Positions 1 to 7,136 of a stretch of DNA of 12,430 nt are shown in pieces. How positions within the stretch are numbered: position 1 is the stretch's first letter; every line of letters starts with the position of its first letter. The translations under genes were made by a program, and so were the position numbers. The notes under the pieces were generated by a model, which was not told the origin of the DNA, did no database searches, and saw only the letters and a list, made by a program, of their open reading frames with translations. The stretch lies in NCBI GenBank assembly GCA_040392005.1, contig JBEBWT010000049.1, forward strand, positions 1 through 12,430, in the 5' to 3' direction. This DNA comes from DASRQK01 sp040392005 (GTDB lineage: Bacteria; Bacteroidota; Bacteroidia; Sphingobacteriales; Sphingobacteriaceae).

Positions 1-159
1 AGTCCCGCTGGGTACGTGGGTCGCCTTGACCGTGGCACCGGCTACTACCTGTCCTCCTGACTGGGTCACCAGACCGGACATACTACTGGTTGTCACCTGT
101 GCGGTTACGTAAAACGCGCTTACAAGCAACATCATCATCAAAAGTAAAGACTTTCTCAT
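1..159 (-). CDS. TonB-dependent receptor, N-terminal fragment (Oar-like, carboxypeptidase-regulatory-like domain)
   Basis: Only the first 53 codons lie in the window; the gene runs off the left edge. It starts at the ATG at 159-157. The product begins with MRKS and a hydrophobic, Met/Leu-rich core, ending in FYVTA-Q, which reads as a Sec signal peptide cleaved after about residue 20. Next comes TTSSMSGLVTQSGGQVVAGA and then TVKATHVPSGT, the start of a carboxypeptidase-regulatory-like beta-sandwich. This N-terminus is typical of Oar-like TonB-dependent outer-membrane receptors in Bacteroidota, which import or bind large ligands; the substrate cannot be told. A promoter is visible just upstream. 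The plug and barrel are outside the window, so another secreted protein with this domain remains possible. Confidence 0.72.
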   Translation of the reverse strand, partial: MRKSLLLMMMLLVSAFYVTAQVTTSSMSGLVTQSGGQVVAGATVKATHVPSGT

Positions 160-190
160 ACCGATATAATTTTTGATTTTTATTTTCACG

Positions 191-223
191 CAAAGGTAAA
201 CATCCCGTGTTAATTTTTACAAC
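191..223 (-). promoter_or_regulatory. Bacteroidota-type promoter of the TonB-dependent receptor gene
   Basis: On the minus strand, a -7 element TACCTTTG (198-191) matches TAnnTTTG exactly. A -33-like GTTG (223-220) lies 21 nt upstream. Transcription would start near base 184, giving a leader of about 25 nt that is A-rich and lacks a Shine-Dalgarno sequence, as is usual in this phylum. It sits in the 252-nt gap after mutS2, so the receptor is probably transcribed separately. Confidence 0.55.
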
Positions 224-260
224 ATCTATCGTTAAGCAATTATTAATAATAGGAAAAGGA

Positions 261-301
261 AGTGGGATTTAGACCCCGGGCCGCACACATCCCCGGCCAC
301 T
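261..301 (-). terminator. Possible GC-rich hairpin downstream of mutS2
   Basis: In an otherwise AT-rich gap there is a GC-rich block that can fold. CCGGG (276-280) pairs with CCCGG (292-296), and AGTGG (261-265) with CCACT (297-301), leaving a one-sided bulge. An alternative pairing is GGCCG (279-283) with CGGCC (294-298). It lies about 110 nt past the mutS2 stop and before the receptor promoter, a sensible place for a terminator. No T-run follows on the minus strand, so this is not a classical intrinsic terminator. Confidence 0.25.
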
Positions 302-411
302 GATTGAAGTTATTGCAAATTTTTCACTGAAAATTTATAAAATATAAAATTTTGACCCTTATTTGTCATAGGAAATTGAAAATCACAAAATGTGGAATGT
401 GGAAAAATAAA

Positions 412-2841
412 TCAGTTCAGGTAGGCATAGGTAATACCGTCCCCGCCCCGGTCTGCATGCTCATCCTCCAAATGGCTGATCTGACTATATTTACGAAGGT
501 ACTCACGAATAAACCTACGCAGGATCCCATCCCCCTTTCCGTGAACGATTTTCAGGTTCGGATAACCCAGCATGATCGCCTGATCAAGTACTTTTTCAAT
601 CTCAGACAGTGCTGCTTCGGTACGCATTCCCCGCACATCAATTTCGGGTGAAAATGTGGAAGCATCACCGGCGGCATGGCTACCAGTTCGTCTGACTGCT
701 TTACGGGCCTCCTTACGCTCGAGTTTTTGAAGATTCTTTAATTTTTGTACCGTCCGCAGCTCTCCCATGGCCAGGATCACATTATTTTTGGCAATCTCAA
801 TCACCTGTGCCTCATTGCCCGAATCAATAATCCGGACCCAGTCGCCCACAGTCAGGGGGTTGTCTCCGGATTTTTGGCCCTGTCCGGACTCCGGTCCGTC
901 GGACTGCTTTTTCTGATCCGGCTGCTTGCCCCCGGGAGCCTTGCCGTTTGCTTTTTCTCCGGTTCCCAGCTTGTCCAATTCCTCTTTCAGTGCATTGCGC
1001 AGGGTTTTGGTCTTTTCCTTATCTGCTTTCTCAGCCTTGATCTCAGCTACCGTATTTTCGATCAGTTTATTGGCCTGCTGAATAATATTTTTGGCCTCCT
1101 GCTTCGCTTCTTTGAGAATCGTTTTCTTGTTGCTCTCCAGGTATTCCTGCAATTGTTCGTTTTCCGATTTCAGACGGGAGAGCTGGCTCTCTTTCTTTTC
1201 AAGTGTTTTTTTGGTGGTATAAATTTCATTTTTCTCCCGCTCCAGATCCACCAGCAGGGTGTCAATGCGCTTTTGCTGCTTGCCCACTTTCTGTTTGGCC
1301 GATTCCAGTATCCCCTTGTCCAACCCGATTTTTTGGGCGATTTCAAAGGCATACGAGCTACCAGGCTTTCCGATCTGCAAAATGTACAGAGGTTTCAGGG
1401 CTGTGTTATCGAAAAGCATGGAAGCATTCTGCAAGCCACTGGTGTTGCCGGCAAAAACTTTCAGGTTGGAATAATGAGTTGTAATCACCCCGCGGATTTT
1501 CTTTTTGTTCAATGCTTCCATTACCGCTTCTGCGATCGGCCCGCCGAACAGCGGATCCGTTCCGGTACCAAATTCATCGATCAGCACCAGGCTGCGGGAA
1601 TCGGCATGGGTCGTGAAATACTTCATCTTGGTCAGATGGGCACTGTATGTACTCAGGTCACTTTCAATGGATTGATCATCGCCTATATCCGCAAAGAAAG
1701 AACGGAAAATCCCCACGCTGGAGGTTGGATCTGCCGGGATCAGTAAACCAGCCTGGATCATCAGTTGCAAAAGACCCACGGTTTTCATGCATACGGACTT
1801 TCCACCGGCGTTAGGCCCGGACACCACAATGATACGGTCTTGTTGATCAATCCGGATGTTCAATGGCACGACTATCTGGCCCTGTTCCCTGCGGAATGCA
1901 AGTTTCAGCAAAGGGTGTTCGGCATTGACCAGGTTGATGGAGGCTTCCTTGACCAGTTCCGGCATGTGAGCATCAATATCCAGGGCAAACAATGCCTTTG
2001 CCCGCACAAAATCCACCTTGGTCTGCAAACCATGATAGGATAACAACAGGGGCACATGCGGGCGCAATTCGTCCGTCAATCCGGTCAGGATACGGATGAT
2101 TTCCCGGCGGCGATCAAATTCCAGATCTCTCAGCTTGTTGTTGAGATGAAATACTTCTTCGGGTTCTATATAGGCAGTCTGCCCGGAAGCCGATTCATCA
2201 TGTATATATCCCTTTAGTTTTCGTTTATTTTCAGCCAGTACCGGAATACATAAGCGCCCCTCTCTCACCGTCAGATTACCGTCCGCTGTCCAGCCCTGTG
2301 CCTGGGCGTGTCTGAACAGTTGATCGATCTTCCGATGTGCCTCCTGCTCCGCTTTGGCAATGCCAGCGTTCAAATCTGCCAGTAAGGAGGATGCATTCGG
2401 CCTGATTTTTCCCTTTTCATCGATCACCCGTTCAATGCCGGTGACCAGCGATTTCTCCACCGGGAGGTGCTCAAATAAAGCCTCCAGATTGGGGTATTGC
2501 CCTGCGCGTTCCTGAAAATAACGCAGTATCCCGAAAATAGTTTTCAGGGAAAGGCAAAGGTGATGAAACTCCTCTTCGGAAAGAAAGATGCCTTCAATCC
2601 TGATTTTTTCGGCGGCTGGCCGGATCGGAAACAGATGATCGACTTGCAGGACCGCATCATTGACCAGCAAATCCTTGAATTCATGAGTCTGTCGCAGGAA
2701 AAGATCGATGGTATCGTAGCGGTACTGGGGCTGGATCCGGTCCACGAGATCCCTTCCGGAACTGCTCAGGCACTTCTCCCTGATGCGATCCCTTATTTCA
2801 GCAAAGCCGAGTTTATCCAGTGTATTCTCAGGATATATCAT
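412..2841 (-). CDS. mutS2: MutS2 family ATPase with Smr nuclease domain
   Basis: This 809-residue protein has the full MutS2 layout and normal family length. The N-terminal core and clamp regions (about 1-320) are followed by the MutS ATPase: Walker A GPNAGGKS at 342-349, the signature stretch around 385-402, Walker B LIDEFGTGTDP with D422/E423, and the switch TTHY at 454-457. A long charged coiled coil covers about 515-625. A hydrophilic Gly/Lys/Gln/Pro-rich linker (626-661) leads to a small beta domain (about 663-707) and a C-terminal Smr domain (733-809) with DVRG and VHGKGDGILR. In the family, MutS2 binds branched DNA or suppresses recombination, and in Bacillus it rescues collided ribosomes; mismatch repair is not its role. 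The ATG at 2841 lies 1 nt after the upstream stop, implying translational coupling. The linker is unusually rich in low-complexity sequence. Confidence 0.95.
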   Translation of the reverse strand: MIYPENTLDKLGFAEIRDRIREKCLSSSGRDLVDRIQPQYRYDTIDLFLRQTHEFKDLLVNDAVLQVDHLFPIRPAAEKIRIEGIFLSEEEFHHLCLSLKTIFGILRYFQERAGQYPNLEALFEHLPVEKSLVTGIERVIDEKGKIRPNASSLLADLNAGIAKAEQEAHRKIDQLFRHAQAQGWTADGNLTVREGRLCIPVLAENKRKLKGYIHDESASGQTAYIEPEEVFHLNNKLRDLEFDRRREIIRILTGLTDELRPHVPLLLSYHGLQTKVDFVRAKALFALDIDAHMPELVKEASINLVNAEHPLLKLAFRREQGQIVVPLNIRIDQQDRIIVVSGPNAGGKSVCMKTVGLLQLMIQAGLLIPADPTSSVGIFRSFFADIGDDQSIESDLSTYSAHLTKMKYFTTHADSRSLVLIDEFGTGTDPLFGGPIAEAVMEALNKKKIRGVITTHYSNLKVFAGNTSGLQNASMLFDNTALKPLYILQIGKPGSSYAFEIAQKIGLDKGILESAKQKVGKQQKRIDTLLVDLEREKNEIYTTKKTLEKKESQLSRLKSENEQLQEYLESNKKTILKEAKQEAKNIIQQANKLIENTVAEIKAEKADKEKTKTLRNALKEELDKLGTGEKANGKAPGGKQPDQKKQSDGPESGQGQKSGDNPLTVGDWVRIIDSGNEAQVIEIAKNNVILAMGELRTVQKLKNLQKLERKEARKAVRRTGSHAAGDASTFSPEIDVRGMRTEAALSEIEKVLDQAIMLGYPNLKIVHGKGDGILRRFIREYLRKYSQISHLEDEHADRGGDGITYAYLN

Positions 2842-2842
2842 G

Positions 2843-3559
2843 CTATTTGATCATCATCAATTGTTGTTTAGATGGCAACGTATCTGCCGGGAATCTGGGA
2901 ATCAGCTGTTGCAACCCGGGATCACTATCCGGATCGGGAGCAAACTGCTTGGGCAGCAGATATTCTTCACGCCGATTGGCGGAGTCCAGCCGGGTATATG
3001 GCCCAAAATCCAATCGTCCCAGCCCCATATCATCTAACAAATGGATTGAATAATTTATAAAAGTCACTGGGATCCGGCGATCCAGCGTACTGTCCGATTC
3101 ATGTCGCAGCAGCAGATGCCGTTTTCTTTTAAGGTCCATCGAATCCCGCGCTACCAAAATCAGGCTGTCCCGCCGATGAATGGCCCGCAATGAATCTGCG
3201 GCAGCCTGCCGCCTGTTTTCCTCCGCCCGCCGCTCAATATCTTCATTGATTGCAGCCTGAAGCCGTTGATTCACGATCTCATAAATCTGCTGGAGTTCAC
3301 CCGGTCTGGATGAGTAATATTCTATCGTCCGGATAAAGACATTCGAGTCTATGTGATGGTACTCAAATACCCTTTCATAGGTGGGCCGTATCAGCTTTCG
3401 GATCGAATCAATGGGCATTGATGCCATATAGGCATCCAGTTGATGCAGTTCCACCAACAAATCCGGCAGTTTCTTTTTGGACAGGACTCCTGGGGGGAGT
3501 TTTTCTCCGCAGGCAATTAATAAATTCAACAGCAACAAACCGGATAATAAGCGTCCCAT
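2843..3559 (-). CDS. DUF4296 domain lipoprotein
   Basis: The 238-residue product starts with MGRLLSGLLLLNLLIAC, a signal peptide with lipobox LIAC and lipidated Cys17. Residues about 28-105 (KKLPDLLVELHQLDAYM... then FIRTIEYYSSRPGELQQIY) match the DUF4296 pattern, a helical domain of unknown function found in Bacteroidota lipoproteins. The remainder, about 130 residues, is unusual: a very charged Arg/Glu-rich helical stretch (105-155) followed by a tail ending in MMIK. The frame opens upstream at a TTG (3589), but I place the start at the ATG at 3559. That ATG gives a proper signal peptide and lies just downstream of a -7 element, whereas the TTG start would be upstream of the transcript. mutS2 follows after 1 nt. 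Function is unknown; it probably sits in the inner leaflet of the outer membrane or in the inner membrane. Confidence 0.82.
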   Translation of the reverse strand: MGRLLSGLLLLNLLIACGEKLPPGVLSKKKLPDLLVELHQLDAYMASMPIDSIRKLIRPTYERVFEYHHIDSNVFIRTIEYYSSRPGELQQIYEIVNQRLQAAINEDIERRAEENRRQAAADSLRAIHRRDSLILVARDSMDLKRKRHLLLRHESDSTLDRRIPVTFINYSIHLLDDMGLGRLDFGPYTRLDSANRREEYLLPKQFAPDPDSDPGLQQLIPRFPADTLPSKQQLMMIK

Positions 3560-3563
3560 TTTG

Positions 3564-3571
3564 TATTTTTG
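3564..3571 (+). promoter_or_regulatory. -7 element for the yggS operon
   Basis: TATTTTTG matches TAnnTTTG on the plus strand. Transcription would begin near 3578, about 65 nt before yggS. No convincing -33 TTTG lies upstream, so the call rests on one box and on position. It abuts the minus-strand -7 element, with 2 nt between them. Confidence 0.38.
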
Positions 3572-3573
3572 TA

Positions 3574-3581
3574 CAAAATTA
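3574..3581 (-). promoter_or_regulatory. -7 element for the DUF4296-mutS2 transcript
   Basis: On the minus strand the sequence TAATTTTG matches TAnnTTTG. A start about 7 nt downstream would fall near 3567, leaving a very short leader before the ATG at 3559. No clear TTTG is present at the usual -33 distance. The element shares a palindrome with an opposite-facing -7 element. Confidence 0.4.
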
Positions 3582-3603
3582 CAAAACAAAGGTGGATTTG
3601 TTG

Positions 3604-3639
3604 ATGAAATTCATGACTTATCCATCGGACAATGCTTGA
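3604..3639 (+). CDS. Possible 11-codon leader peptide upstream of yggS
   Basis: An ATG at 3604 opens a short frame, MKFMTYPSDNA, that ends at TGA 3637-3639. It is preceded by AAAGGTGG (3588-3595), a purine-rich Shine-Dalgarno-like stretch 8 nt before the ATG. Such a stretch is uncommon here, and yggS itself lacks one. The stop is followed by AAA and the yggS ATG, in the same reading frame. It could deliver ribosomes to yggS by termination-reinitiation, or be chance. The peptide matches nothing I recognise. Confidence 0.2.
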   Translation: MKFMTYPSDNA

Positions 3640-3642
3640 AAA

Positions 3643-4335
3643 ATGAGTATCACAAAAAATATACAAGGTGTCCGGGATGAAATCGCCGGGAAAAATGTCA
3701 CGCTGGTAACCGTCTCCAAAACCAGATCCATAGACGAGGTGCAGGAAGCCTATGCAACCGGACAGCGGATTTTCGGGGAAAATCTGGTGCAGGAATTGGT
3801 GGAGAAGCAGGCACTGCTGCCCGGGGATATCCAATGGCATTTGCTGGGGCATCTGCAACGCAACAAAGTAAAGTTTATTGCTCCCTTCATCAGCCTGATC
3901 CATTCGGTGGACAGTCTGCGGCTGCTGGAGGAGATCGACAAACAGGCCGCAAAACATAATCGGGTGATCGATTGCCTGTTGCAGGTTTTCATCGCCAGCG
4001 AGGACACCAAATTCGGGCTGGATCATGTGGAGCTGATCGAATTGCTCAGCAGTGAGGATCTTGCTTCGCTGAGGCACATACGCATCAGGGGACTCATGGG
4101 CATGGCGACCAATACACCCAATGAAAAATTGATCAAAGAGGAGTTTTACGAATTGAAAACCCTTTTTGACGGGGTAAAACAAAGCTATTTCAGGGATCAG
4201 CCGGCATTTGACACCCTCTCGATGGGTATGTCCTCGGACTATCAGATTGCTGTGGATCAGGGAAGTACCATGATCCGGCTGGGCACCACGATTTTCGGCA
4301 AGCGGATCATCAAACATTACAAAGTAAAGGATTGA
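3643..4335 (+). CDS. yggS: YggS/PLPBP family pyridoxal phosphate homeostasis protein
   Basis: This 230-residue protein has the usual family length and motifs. The PLP-binding lysine is K26 in LVTVSKT. It is followed by FGENLVQE (44-51), WHLLGHLQRNK (65-75), the glycine-rich LMGMAT (151-156), the phosphate-binding GMSSDY (195-200) and RLGTTIFG (212-219). The fold is a single alanine-racemase-like TIM barrel without the C-terminal domain, so no racemase activity is expected. Family members bind PLP in the cytosol and keep the free pool of the reactive aldehyde balanced; loss disturbs amino-acid metabolism. It is the first full gene of a plus-strand group whose next member starts 31 nt later. 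The ATG at 3643 gives the standard N-terminus and follows an A-rich leader. A PLP-dependent alanine racemase is encoded further along the window, but no operon link exists. Confidence 0.95.
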   Translation: MSITKNIQGVRDEIAGKNVTLVTVSKTRSIDEVQEAYATGQRIFGENLVQELVEKQALLPGDIQWHLLGHLQRNKVKFIAPFISLIHSVDSLRLLEEIDKQAAKHNRVIDCLLQVFIASEDTKFGLDHVELIELLSSEDLASLRHIRIRGLMGMATNTPNEKLIKEEFYELKTLFDGVKQSYFRDQPAFDTLSMGMSSDYQIAVDQGSTMIRLGTTIFGKRIIKHYKVKD

Positions 4336-4366
4336 ATGTGTTTCTGAAGACAAAGCAGTATTGAAA

Positions 4367-4921
4367 ATGGAACAGCAACAGAAAATAGTGATCAGAAAGG
4401 CCACAGAAGCAGATTGCCCGCAGATGATGGATCTCATCCGGGAGCTGGCGGCATTTGAGCGTCAGCCGGATGCGGTGACCGTGAGCCTGGAAGAATTTGT
4501 AGCCTGCGGATTTGGCCCGCAGCCGGTGTGGGAAGCGTTTGTGGCAGAAAGCGCACCCACTTCCGGGGAGTCGGTCGCTCCAGGAGAATCCGCTTCTTCT
4601 GGCTCTGCGGGAAAGCCGGTTATCGTGGGGATTTCCCTGTTTTACATCCGTTATTCAACCTGGAAAGGGAGAAGATTGTACCTGGAAGATATTATAGTGA
4701 CCGAAACCATGCGTGGCAGAGGTATCGGTAAACAATTATTCGACCGGACCCTGGAATTGTCCCGGGAACGGGGCTATCACGGAATGGTGTGGCAGGCACT
4801 GGACTGGAATGAGCCGGCATTGGCATTTTACAGAAAATATGGGGCCAACTTTGACAACGAGTGGATCAATATTTCTTTGGAAAACGATTATTCATTAGAA
4901 ACCGGTACACAGCATGAATAA
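4367..4921 (+). CDS. GNAT N-acetyltransferase, spermidine/spermine (SSAT)-like
   Basis: The 184-residue product is a single GNAT domain. Residues 8-30 (VIRKATEADC...LIRELAAFE) form the N-terminal strand and helix. LYLEDIIV (104-111) is the strand before the acetyl-CoA loop RGRGIG (116-121), and WNEPALAFYRKYGA (147-160) carries the probable catalytic Tyr155. YSTWKGRRLYLED followed by WNEPA is the pattern of the SSAT/thialysine acetyltransferase group, so a polyamine, diamine or thialysine-like amine is a reasonable substrate guess; it cannot be proved here. A Ser/Gly/Ala/Pro/Glu-rich stretch (62-84) sits in the loop before the central strand and looks inserted compared with human SSAT1. I start at ATG 4367 rather than the TTG at 4361. 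The end overlaps the next gene by 8 nt, so the two are probably coupled. Confidence 0.85.
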   Translation: MEQQQKIVIRKATEADCPQMMDLIRELAAFERQPDAVTVSLEEFVACGFGPQPVWEAFVAESAPTSGESVAPGESASSGSAGKPVIVGISLFYIRYSTWKGRRLYLEDIIVTETMRGRGIGKQLFDRTLELSRERGYHGMVWQALDWNEPALAFYRKYGANFDNEWINISLENDYSLETGTQHE

Positions 4922-5771
4922 TTTTTTGGGTGAGGGAATAAGGAGGTTGATGGGTATATTAATAGGTGTGGGGCTGCTGATAGGCTGTCAATCTTCCGGG
5001 ACCAGGTCAGATGGGCAAAGCACCGGGGTTTCAGATGCTCCTGCCTCCAGACTTATGGAATCCGGGACCTCCGACACTCCTGCCTATTTTTATGATTCAT
5101 TTCATCTGGGCAGCAGCCTGTCATTTCCTGACAGTCTGAATAACAAGGACACCACGCAGTATATTGCCCGTTTTCCGTATTTTGAAAATGGGGCCATTCA
5201 GGCATTCGTACTAAAAAGCCAGTTGGGTTCTGACAGTCTCAATCTTAGACTGGCTGCCGAAACCTTTATCAGGGAATACGAAGCGTTTCAGGTATCTTTT
5301 CCATTCCCACGTCCGTGGAATCATGAAACCAGCAGCAAAGTACAACAGATTACCGGCAGTTATATTGGTTTGCAGACCGATCATTACAACTATACAGGTG
5401 GGGCGCACGGTAATTATAATACGCTGTTTACCCATTTCTGGTTGCCGGAAAACCTGGAATTGGAATACGGTGACCTGATCGATACCAGTCAGATCAATGC
5501 TTTGCTACCGGTCGCCGAACAATATTTCTGGACACTGGAAAAGCAGCGGAATCCGGAGCTGAGTCCCGATTTATACTTTTTTGAGGACAACCGGTTTTAT
5601 TTACCGGAAAATATCGCCTTTGAGCGGGACAGCCTGCTGTTTTTATACAATATTTATGAAATCAAGCCTTATGTTTTTGGCCAGACCGAACTGAGGGTAC
5701 CCTACAAAGAGATCAATCGCTTTCTGACCGGAAAGGCCAGGGCCATTATCCAGGAAATCAAGAAAAAATAA
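4914..5771 (+). CDS. Lipoprotein with DUF3298 (RsiV/PdaC-like) domain
   Basis: The 285-residue product begins with a signal peptide ending in the lipobox LIGC (Cys25), so it should be lipid-anchored. A Ser/Gly/Thr/Asp-rich disordered spacer follows (26-56). The globular part starts near 58. HYNYTGGAHGNY (157-168) is the hallmark of DUF4163/DUF3298 proteins, and YNIYEIKPYVFGQTELRVPY (245-264) is their C-terminal strand set. Known relatives include the extracellular part of the anti-sigma factor RsiV, which binds lysozyme, and accessory domains of peptidoglycan deacetylases; most bacterial lipoprotein members are uncharacterised. No sigma factor gene is adjacent. It overlaps the acetyltransferase gene by 8 nt and shares the A of its TAA stop with the ATG of the aspartokinase gene, so all three are co-translated. 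Confidence 0.82.
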   Translation: MNNFLGEGIRRLMGILIGVGLLIGCQSSGTRSDGQSTGVSDAPASRLMESGTSDTPAYFYDSFHLGSSLSFPDSLNNKDTTQYIARFPYFENGAIQAFVLKSQLGSDSLNLRLAAETFIREYEAFQVSFPFPRPWNHETSSKVQQITGSYIGLQTDHYNYTGGAHGNYNTLFTHFWLPENLELEYGDLIDTSQINALLPVAEQYFWTLEKQRNPELSPDLYFFEDNRFYLPENIAFERDSLLFLYNIYEIKPYVFGQTELRVPYKEINRFLTGKARAIIQEIKKK

Positions 5772-7120
5772 TGATGCAAGTATTCAAGTTCGGTGGAGCT
5801 TCCGTCAGGGATGCAGCAGGAGTAATCAATCTGACAGCGATCCTGCGGTCCTCACTCAGGGAAAGCGGCAAAACGCATGGGGCAGGAGACGATCAGCCCG
5901 TAAAAACCGGAAACGGCCCATCCGCACCAACCGATCCATTGGTCGTGGTCGTTTCGGCGATGGGCAAAACCACTAATCTGCTGGAACGGCTGGTGCTTCA
6001 TTTTTTCAATGAAAAAACCGGGGACAATCCTTTTCTGGAGCAGGCCCGGGATTTTCACTTTGACATTGCCGCAGCGTTGTTTCCCGATCCCTCGCACCCG
6101 GTCTTTGATGAAATTTCCAATCTATTCGTAGAAATTGAATGGGTGCTGGAGGATGGGCCGGTGGACACCTTTGATTTCACATACGATCAGATTGTGTCCA
6201 TCGGAGAGCTGCTTTCCACGACCATTATCAGCCATTATCTGAATAGCCAGGGATTGCAGAACACCTGGGTGGACGCCCGGAATTTTATCGCTACGGACAA
6301 TCATTACCGGGAGGCCAATGTGGACTGGGAAAAGACGGAGAAATTAATAAAAACAGGGATTCCGCCTTTGTTTGAACAAGGGTTTGTGGTCACTCAGGGT
6401 TTTATTGGCTCCACTTCGGAGAATTTTACTACCACCCTGGGAAGAGAAGGATCCGATTATTCCGCCGCGATCTTCGCCGCGTGTCTGGATGCGGCACAGG
6501 TCTGCATCTGGAAGGATGTTCCCGGCGTGCTGAATGCGGACCCCAAGTGGTTTGACCATACTGAACTGATCCCCGAAATGTCTTATCTGGATGCGATCGA
6601 ACTGACTTATTACGGTGCCACGGTCATTCATCCGAAAACGATCAAACCCATTCAGAACAAGGGGATCAATCTGCTGGTACGTTCTTTTCTGGACACCAGC
6701 AGCGATGGCACCCGGATCGGAACAACATCCGGCACCAAATCTATCCCTTCCTTTATTTTCAAGGTCGATCAAGTCCTGATTTCCATTATGCCTAAGGATT
6801 TTTCCTTTATAGTAGAAGATAACCTGAGCCAGATTTTTCATTTGTTCCACAAACACCGGGTCAAGATCAATATGATGCACAATTCGGCCGTGAGTTTTTC
6901 GGTGAGTGTGGACAATCAGGCAGATTATATCAGAGAGCTTGTGCGGGCACTGGAAACGGATTATCAGGTCAGTGTACAGGAACACCTGGAATTGATCACC
7001 ATCCGTTATTATGACCAGCAGACCATTGACAGGGTACTGGTGGACAAAGAGATCATGATGGAACTGCGGGACCGGGATACCTGCCAATTGCTGGTCCGGA
7101 ACCGGACAGCCGGTAAATAA
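5771..7120 (+). CDS. lysC: Aspartate kinase (monofunctional)
   Basis: Phosphorylates aspartate, the first step toward lysine/diaminopimelate, threonine and methionine. The 449-residue protein carries KFGGASV (6-12, the nucleotide/aspartate site), VVSAMGKTTNLLE (60-72), SIGE (143-146), TTLGREGSDYSA (221-232), WKDVPGV (247-253), NADP (255-258) and the kinase-domain end VIHPKT (285-290). The C-terminal part (about 330-449) is an ACT-type regulatory region, with DNLSQIFHLFHKHRVKINMM forming an effector-site-like helix and strand. There is no homoserine dehydrogenase or decarboxylase fusion. Feedback by an end-product amino acid is likely from the family, but the effector cannot be read. A hydrophilic insert at 31-56 separates the first helix from the SAMG strand. 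Two ATGs stand in tandem (5771 and 5774); the first overlaps the preceding stop as TAATG. The symbol is by family, since paralogues are often named differently. Confidence 0.94.
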   Translation: MMQVFKFGGASVRDAAGVINLTAILRSSLRESGKTHGAGDDQPVKTGNGPSAPTDPLVVVVSAMGKTTNLLERLVLHFFNEKTGDNPFLEQARDFHFDIAAALFPDPSHPVFDEISNLFVEIEWVLEDGPVDTFDFTYDQIVSIGELLSTTIISHYLNSQGLQNTWVDARNFIATDNHYREANVDWEKTEKLIKTGIPPLFEQGFVVTQGFIGSTSENFTTTLGREGSDYSAAIFAACLDAAQVCIWKDVPGVLNADPKWFDHTELIPEMSYLDAIELTYYGATVIHPKTIKPIQNKGINLLVRSFLDTSSDGTRIGTTSGTKSIPSFIFKVDQVLISIMPKDFSFIVEDNLSQIFHLFHKHRVKINMMHNSAVSFSVSVDNQADYIRELVRALETDYQVSVQEHLELITIRYYDQQTIDRVLVDKEIMMELRDRDTCQLLVRNRTAGK

Positions 7121-7136
7121 ATTTTTGTGATAACCC

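Noticed and set aside
745..1746. A 333-codon open frame on the plus strand, antisense to mutS2
   Set aside because: Its product is a mirror of mutS2 codon usage (long Phe/Leu runs opposite the Lys/Glu-rich coiled coil), has no recognisable motif, and lies wholly inside a certain gene.
3557..3589. TTG start for the DUF4296 gene at 3589 (and similar TTG starts at 4361, 11714 and 11781)
   Set aside because: In each case an ATG a few codons later gives the expected N-terminus of the family. At 3589 the TTG would also lie upstream of the predicted transcript start.
3526..4437. A 303-codon open frame on the minus strand, antisense to yggS
   Set aside because: It covers the full yggS gene, is rich in Gln, His and Phe as antisense frames here are, and has no family features. 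yggS is unambiguous.
5771..7120. Bifunctional aspartokinase/homoserine dehydrogenase or aspartokinase/diaminopimelate decarboxylase
   Set aside because: The protein ends at 449 residues after the ACT region, with no second catalytic domain.
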